Below are positions 57,800 through 64,000 of a stretch of DNA of 64,000 nt, piece by piece. The position numbers and the translations under genes were made by a program. Below the pieces are notes generated by a model. That model did no database searches, was not told where the DNA came from, and saw nothing but the letters and a program-made list of their open reading frames with translations. Every line of letters starts with the position of its first letter. The stretch's first letter is position 1. Origin of the DNA: Daldinia sp. FL1419 (lineage: Eukaryota; Ascomycota; Sordariomycetes; Xylariales; Hypoxylaceae); contig MU623488.1 in the NCBI GenBank assembly GCA_025201765.1, positions 17,998 to 81,997 of the forward strand, in the 5' to 3' direction.

Positions 57800-60700
57800 C
57801 TTGTAAGGGGAGTTGGCTCAATATTGAGGTTGATAGTGGATATTCACGATGTATGACGAAATACTTTCCGCTGAGGAGGATCCCAGCTCGGTCTTAAATA
57901 ACACACGGTGCTAGGGGTTAACTCCTATGTTAGAATATAATTATTGTCAATTGTAGACAGCGGCATAAGCGGCTTGAGCGGCGCCTCAAATATACCGGGC
58001 TACGTATGTTTAATTTCAGGATTGAGGGAACAGGTCAGAACGATCCGACCACGAACATCTGAGGGGCCCAAAAAACATGGGTGAGGAGAGGCTACACGTA
58101 GAATTTGGTTGGTCCTGCAATATGTAGGTATAGAAGAATAGGTGGGCGGTGTCGACTAGATAGGGGATTTTGGATAGAAAATCATGGGAAATGTATAAGT
58201 CGTCAGGGCGAGATGTAAGTGTGTGACCTGTCCGATTGGCGACCGCAAGAATGTTTAAGGGACCAGTTGATGATCCTAGGTCGCGTGGGACGTTTTGATG
58301 GTTGTATCAATTGGGGGTTACAACTTTCTACACAGATCAAAGGTTGCTTTAAATTGGATGCAAAGGTCGCAAAGAATCGAATTAAAAATAAAAATAAACC
58401 CCTAGTACGAAAAAGGGAAAAAGAAACAATAAAAACCCACCGGTCTGCCACCCCCTCCTAACCCCCTTGCAATCAAGTAACTGGTTAATCAGCCACCCAA
58501 CTGCATGTACCACCAATTGGATCTCCCAATCTTGAAGGTGAACAACACATAAGATACGCTAACTAGCGATTAGTTAGGCAAATATGATGCCATAGGTTGA
58601 GTGCTACATATGTACATAGACGCTAGACCGATTCGATGATATATTAGGTACAGATGTATTTTAGGTACCCAAGCCATCCCGTCGCAAAGAAAGGATCCGG
58701 TATACGGACAGAAAAGGACAATGCTCAAGCGAACTAATTATCTCATTGTGGTCGTCTTATGACCTATCGCTACTGTTATTTTCGCAGGCACTTGACCCGT
58801 TCGTAAGGTACAATATTGATTTACCTAAACGTTTGTAGATTAATAGGTAATTATGGGTCTTCCCGGACTTGTGTTATCGTAGGTACCTACTGGAGACTGG
58901 ATGCTTATCAGGTAAGTACATCAGTATCCACTCTAAATGTAGTGTACCCAACCTTCTACGTTAGGTTATAGAACGGCTGAACGGGCAGTGAACGATCTAG
59001 GCTTAAACTAAAAATGCGAATATACTGATGACACAGATTCTGATAATAGAAGCTTGACATACAACTCTTTTGTACATATTAAATAAATTTGCTTAATCAA
59101 ACGTAAGCGACCATTACAGAAAAACATCCCGTCTCCCGATCGTGTCAGCCTCACGTTTTATAATAGAACTCGAAAAATTTGATGTGCGACAATCTGATAA
59201 TCTGACTTGCCAAGTATAACATCAAATGATAAGAGGGAGTCAGGGAGACGCACCCGTGATCAACGTCAATGACGCGATAGATAGCCGTAGTCTCGAATAT
59301 CATACGTTATTATCAATTCAAAGATTTTTATTGCTATTGGGGTACCACGTCTTTTGAATTGCAGTTTCATGTACTGAACCTATTAATTAGAACATGCTAG
59401 GTAGGTACATACCTAGGTACCTACGTTGTGTACGGATCCATCGTGTAAGTCATTCTATAAATTCGCATGCTTGACGTTATCTCTGTATAGTTAGTATTTG
59501 TGTATATTGCAACATCGACTTATTAGCGCTTTTCGTTCTTCGTTCTCAATCAAACGAATCAAATTATTATGGAAATACTACTTTAGTTTGATGCTCCATA
59601 AATCATCGCATCTCAACTGCAAACTCTTTGCGTCTTGAAATCGTTAGAGGTTGGTAAATAGGATTAGTAGATCAATCAAAAAAAAAAAAAAAAAGTGAGG
59701 CAGTTCGGGACGAAGCGGGATTAACCCAATCATAAAAATATACTCCCAACCGTCTTCCTAGTTATAGTTATAGCCTCACATATGGTAATCGCACATAATT
59801 AACTTTACGATGCCGATTTCCCGGGACGACGGACGACTAAGAATGCAAGGACAAGTCCCGAATGCCGCCGCCGAGGATCGGGCCCGTCATAAAGTGCGAC
59901 GGTGGATACGATGTATGTAGGTCGTCTACAACCAGATCCCGACTACCTCGTACATACATACATACATATCATGTCACCCGCAGACTTTTGGGCTGTGAAA
60001 TCATTTCACGTTTCAAGACCTCCCACTGACAGCCAGACAACCAACGACCAGTAACATGATGGTTCCTGAAAAGCTTCAACATAGGATGACAGCGCTTTAA
60101 CTCGCCTAAGAGCCAAATATCCCTGATGACGAAGCCGCCTACGTTTGCGTCGTACGACCGGAGGAAGAAAAGCACGACAGGTTGAAATCGCGCCGTCGTA
60201 AATTTTCCTAACTTGACCCGATTGTCAGATAGAGTGTCGACGTGGACCTGCGTATGTCGTGAGGGTTCCACCTTTCCCTACCCAAATATCGACACGAATG
60301 CGACCGGCGCCCCAGTGGGTCAAAGTCCAGCAGGTCCTCAGATCAGGAGGGGCTACCCAAATCTAGGTAGCGAGCAGAACCATTCCTGATACAACAAGGG
60401 AACCGCCATAGCCTCATTGGAGATAGATCCCCGCGATAAGCTATGAGGCTTCTGAAGCCCTACGACGGCGGCTCATGCTAGGTGGAACCTACGAATTGGA
60501 AATTTCATTGGTCTATTCACTACCGATTGGATATGGTCTGTCGTCTCTGGGGAGACGTGGATACGGTGATCTGTCAGTGGAGAAGTATCTAACAAATAAA
60601 AGTAAGCCTCCCCGGAGGATTGGATATCACGAATGTTCGTAATACGGTCACCGACTCTGTCGCGACCAGTCAAGAAAATGCCTCGCCTCCGAAGACGAGG

Positions 60701-60828
60701 TTGGTCGAACATTAGGCTTTACCACAGTTTAAATCCACATTATCAAGAGACCCTGCATCATCTCCCAAGAACACTTCTCTAAGTGCAGTACGGTTAGGTC
60801 CATCTACGCTGAAGATTTAAGTACATAC
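57800..60828. other. Long gene-free region
   Basis: About 3 kb of mostly AT-rich sequence. It holds a CTAGGTAGGTACATACCTAGGTACCTACG palindromic cluster at about 59398-59425, a run of 17 A (59678-59694) and (ACAT)n at about 59951-59966. Minus-strand frames 60473-60712 and 59969-60271 could be downstream parts of the remnant at 60829-61336 but have no recognisable content. Confidence 0.45.
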
Positions 60829-61336
60829 CCACGTGGGTGTGGTTCCCGGCGTCGCTGAAGACTCTTCGCCCTTTGCATAATAGGGCTATTGCAGGGAGAA
60901 GTGAAATACGATCCACCATCGATTTTAAAAAGCTACGACGTAACTCGTAACTGTGAGCGTGTTGGAAGAGCAAGCGGGAGACATCCACCAAGTGGTCCGG
61001 ACAAGATTTCATACTAGACATTTCATAACGTCTATCCGAATAGGCAACCAGGATATCCCAATAGCTACGTCGGGCCTAGATTTACTCTAGCAAAGCAAAA
61101 CAAACTAAATATTATTCTCATCTACCAAGTTTTACCAGGCCATCGTACACTCAACTTCCACAGTCTCCTATATGCACCTAAGATTCAAGTCATGCACTCG
61201 CTTCTACCGAGTGGCTATCACTTGACGGTCCGACGATATATCCTTCTCTTCTAGCATAGATCGATATGATCCTCGTAAGCTTCGTAGAAATATCTTTCAA
61301 AGTGCCATTTGGCAGAAATTCGCCTATCCGTATCAT
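60829..61336 (-). pseudogene. Coding-like fragments of an unrecognised, possibly decayed gene
   Basis: Two minus-strand stretches look coding. The first (61190-61336) encodes 48 residues starting MIRIGEFLPNGTLKDISTKL. The second (60829-61075) lies between a splice acceptor (AATCTAG) and a strong donor (GTATGT) and encodes RRSYWDILVAYSDRRYEMSS, continuing to YELRRSFLKSMVDRISLLPA. A plausible 50-nt intron follows it (branch CCTAAC, acceptor CTTAG), but the next frame stops after about 17 codons. The two pieces do not join cleanly. I recognise no family. It may be a degraded gene, or a live gene whose other exons I could not place. Confidence 0.35.
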
Positions 61337-61743
61337 CGGTGGAACCGCCTAGGGATCTAGTAATATGATTATAGGATGTGAAGCAACTGACAAATAATTA
61401 AAGAGGTCATGGAGTAGTGTACTATCGCGATATAGACTTAGACGGCGCAATCATTCATTGAAGCTTGTGACAGGTCAATTAATATATTGATGCATTTATG
61501 CATTCATTGTCCTCAATGTTTCGTTAGGAATTATGATATCGGCTCTCTCAGCATTAACAGCACGCCAACTCCCTTGAGATATATTATTTAGTCAGCCCCG
61601 ATCAGCGACAGCAATTGAAGTAAGCCCCTATCCCTAACCCTCCCTCACGATTCCAAGGTCCTAAATACTCAGGAACTAATTCTTTTCAGGTTTACCTAGG
61701 CTTCAAGTCTTCCTGCTTCGCCTCTGTAGTTTTGCTCGATCTC

Positions 61744-62409
61744 CTAGATCTCTAGAGGCTTCTCGTCAGAGGAAGTGAATACTCTGTTCAACAGCTTGTC
61801 TGCGTCTATCCAGTCCATCGGCATATGCTTGAATTCGATATCGAGTAAACCTCCGATTCTTTCCTTCTGTCGGCGTAAGAGACATGCCCGTCCCGATATA
61901 GGATACGACGAACAGGTAATACCCTCCTCTCGCAACCCGCCCCATGACTCCAACACCTTTTCCTTCATTTTCGTGATCTGATCAACGCGGCCCTGGATCA
62001 CCGCCCAGCCTGGGCCAACGACCATGAGATGAACGTTGTCTTTATCCACCAAGTCATGAATAGCCATGATCCCATCGGATTTTGAAAGTTCGAGGGCGAC
62101 TTCACTGTGCAATCGCCATTGGATTGAATCACAGCTGGCTTTGTGTGCTGGGGAAGCTCTGGCGATCTTGGGAGGGCCGTCCCTAGCAACGTCGTCGTTG
62201 GTAACCCCATTTTGACCCCCTGATGCCGGTGGTTCCATCTCATCTCTCTAAGCAAGTCTCGATATTAGTACACGGGTATCTACTTCGTTAATAAACTTAC
62301 ATACCTTGCGTTTGAGGCCAGGTTTGGCCTGTCTGATCCCGCCGGGGCCATTGTTTTCTTCGGACGGGGCGGAGCTGGCCGCGGCCATAGCTGCGGACCA
62401 GGGAAGCAT
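61744..62409 (-). CDS. Uncharacterised small protein, two exons
   Basis: Exon 1 is 62305-62409 and exon 2 is 61744-62247, giving 202 residues. The 57-nt intron has donor GTATGT, branch ACTAAT and acceptor CTTAG, and joins LKRK to RDEMEPPASGG in frame. Met8 (62388) is an alternative start. The first 70 residues are low-complexity. The rest (SIQWRLHSEVALELSKSDGI, HLMVVGPGWAVIQGRVDQIT, ACLLRRQKERIGGLLDIEF) looks like a small folded alpha/beta domain ending in a helix. I do not recognise it. The GPGWAVIQGR segment is loosely reminiscent of a GxxG nucleic-acid-binding loop, but this is a guess. There is no signal peptide or membrane segment. Confidence 0.75.
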
Positions 62410-64000
62410 TGTTGGTTTTAGCTTTGGGTTACGAAGTAAGAGAGGGTATTTACGCGTTCAGATTACTGGTAGAACTTTTGGAGATGTAGCACGGCGGCGT
62501 GGGGAGGCATGCCGAACAGTTGACTGATAATGAAGAAAGAGGGGGAAAAAAGTTGAAATGGCGGCGACAAGTTAGCCATGAAGAATTTCTAAAAATCTAC
62601 CTACCTAGTAGGTAGGTAGTGAGGTACCTAGGCAACTATATGTTAGTGCCTTATGCAGGCGCAAGTCAATGGTAGTAACCATGGTACACTTCCTAATTAC
62701 CTCTTATGGAGGTAACGCGTTGCTACGGGAGATACCTATTCGGTTACTAGGTATCGGTAGAATGTCCACGCTGTTGCCGCCGTTGCGGTCCAAAATATGT
62801 TATGAGAGGGGTGAATCAACTGTACTTTGACGGGGATACCGGCATTTTATTGTTATATATCGTCACCTTCATGACAGTCCTTTAAGACGACTGCCTCCCC
62901 TTCTCAAAGAAATAGTTACAAATTAGTATGGTATTAGATAGTAGCATAAGGTACCTAGTCATAAGATGCAGTGTTTTAAGTTTGAATATCTAGTGACAAC
63001 TTGATGGCAAAAGAATAGAGAAGCTAACGAATAGAAAACTGTAGTATTGTAGACTGATAGCAAACCATAAGACATTTTATTTATATGACCAGGGCCATGC
63101 TATATAGGTAGCTTAGTATATACCTAGGCGGGTATTTACTTACGATGTTTGTCTGCTGGGGAATATATGACAACTCTTGGGCTACTTATCGCATGATGAT
63201 ATTCTTAAAGGAGATTGACGGCCTGTGGACTAGGGGGGAAAGTAGTTGCTCGACCCGGCTATAAATAATACAATTAGAGGTAGCGTGGTACCTCAAAGGT
63301 TTGGTGGTCATATATAACTGGTATTCCGCATGGTAAAACCTAAAGAAGTTAAGTCATCGCGGGCTTGAATACATAAAACTAAGAATTATTTAATACTAGT
63401 TATGTATTCCCGTGAAGTCTAACGATTGCGTGATACGAGCGTATAGACTGGAAGGGTCATATATAGTGCGGATATACTATATACACTGTCTAAGTTACAG
63501 TGTTACACCAGCCGTTGGCAATTGGACGGTCGAAGTTCCATTATCAAACCTTAAATTTTCAATTTGAGGTTAAAATCTAATGCATTTAAAACAGAGCCAA
63601 GATGTGATATAAAACATTTAGAAGGATAAGTACATGCGCCTACCGATGTAGCCCATGCTTCATATGATATTCCACCGTTGCGAATCAAAGCGCGACGCGC
63701 TCGACGTCATATATCAATTTGTTCCTTCGTTATAATCAATCGCCCTTTACTGAGTAAAGTATAGAATGGGTTTACGTTAGTTATTGGTTATGTACAACTG
63801 AAGACTTTTGCAAACTCCCCAGTTCGGGAGATGAAGGGGATATTTGAATTAGCTCTCTGGGTTGCACCCTCCCCCCTTTCTATCTACTTAGGTACAAAGA
63901 GGTACGTACAGTACACCCCCTGAAATAATGTTAGTTTCTCGTCCGTGCTTAGTACAAAAGGAGGGTTGTATGACGTTGGGGCCAAGCTTACGTAACGTAC
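62410..64000. other. Intergenic to window end, no gene seen
   Basis: About 1.6 kb after the promoter of the small minus-strand gene. TACCTACCTAGTAGGTAGGTAG with GTACCTAGGC follows at about 62598-62632, and further TACCTAG motifs occur near 62950 and 63120. No open frame with coding character was found; a gene could continue beyond the window. Confidence 0.5.

Noticed and set aside
1..64000. CRISPR arrays, bacterial operons or an integrated virus
   Set aside because: No regularly spaced short repeats with unique spacers, no capsid, polymerase or integrase-like frames, and all recognised genes are ordinary intron-bearing fungal genes.

Overview
The window is nuclear DNA from a filamentous ascomycete, most likely a sordariomycete. 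The evidence is short introns (mostly 50-115 nt) with GT...AG ends and (G/A)CTAA(C/T) branch points, a fungus-specific gene set (an Atf1/AtfA bZIP factor, a Mit1-type remodeler, a HET-domain gene), T/CT-rich leaders, and many TACCTA/TAGGTA palindromes between genes. The order or genus cannot be fixed from the sequence alone. Fourteen protein genes, one tRNA and one clear pseudogene are supported. Splice structures were built by hand from reading-frame continuity, phase and consensus sites, not from transcripts.

Left part (1-16.5 kb). A gene-poor start carries a Mutator-like non-autonomous transposon with long terminal inverted repeats. A housekeeping block follows: an Atf1/AtfA-type stress bZIP factor (+), the kinetochore protein Dsn1/Mis13 (+), the succinate dehydrogenase assembly factor Sdh5 (-), the p24-family cargo receptor Erv25 (-), and the U1 snRNP zinc-finger protein U1-C (+), which is divergent from erv25 across about 500 bp.

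Middle (16.5-36.5 kb). This stretch is more accessory in character. It holds a 1110-residue disordered fungal protein (-), a long empty region, a signal-peptide-bearing agmatinase/arginase-family enzyme with seven exons, tRNA-Gly(GCC), a broken HET-domain gene, an Ala/Thr/Ser-rich GPI-type wall protein, and a cysteine-rich secreted or anchored protein. The spacers are long and poor in genes.

Right part (36.5-64 kb). A mitochondrial rRNA 2'-O-methyltransferase (Mrm1, -) is divergent from a Mit1/CHD-type chromatin remodeler (+). The remodeler's first intron is about 1.1 kb and is filled by a roughly 61-bp minisatellite. A CCCH zinc-finger protein (+), two large uncharacterised proteins (-) and a small uncharacterised two-exon protein (-) follow, with coding-like fragments of a possible decayed gene near 61 kb.

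No biosynthetic cluster, operon-like system or CRISPR array is present. The genes look functionally independent; the only shared arrangements are the divergent pairs erv25/U1C and MRM1/mit1. The most unusual features are the minisatellite-filled intron, the transposon with one-sided RIP-like decay, the sharp GC switch inside the agmatinase-family gene, and the intergenic TACCTAGGTA palindromes.
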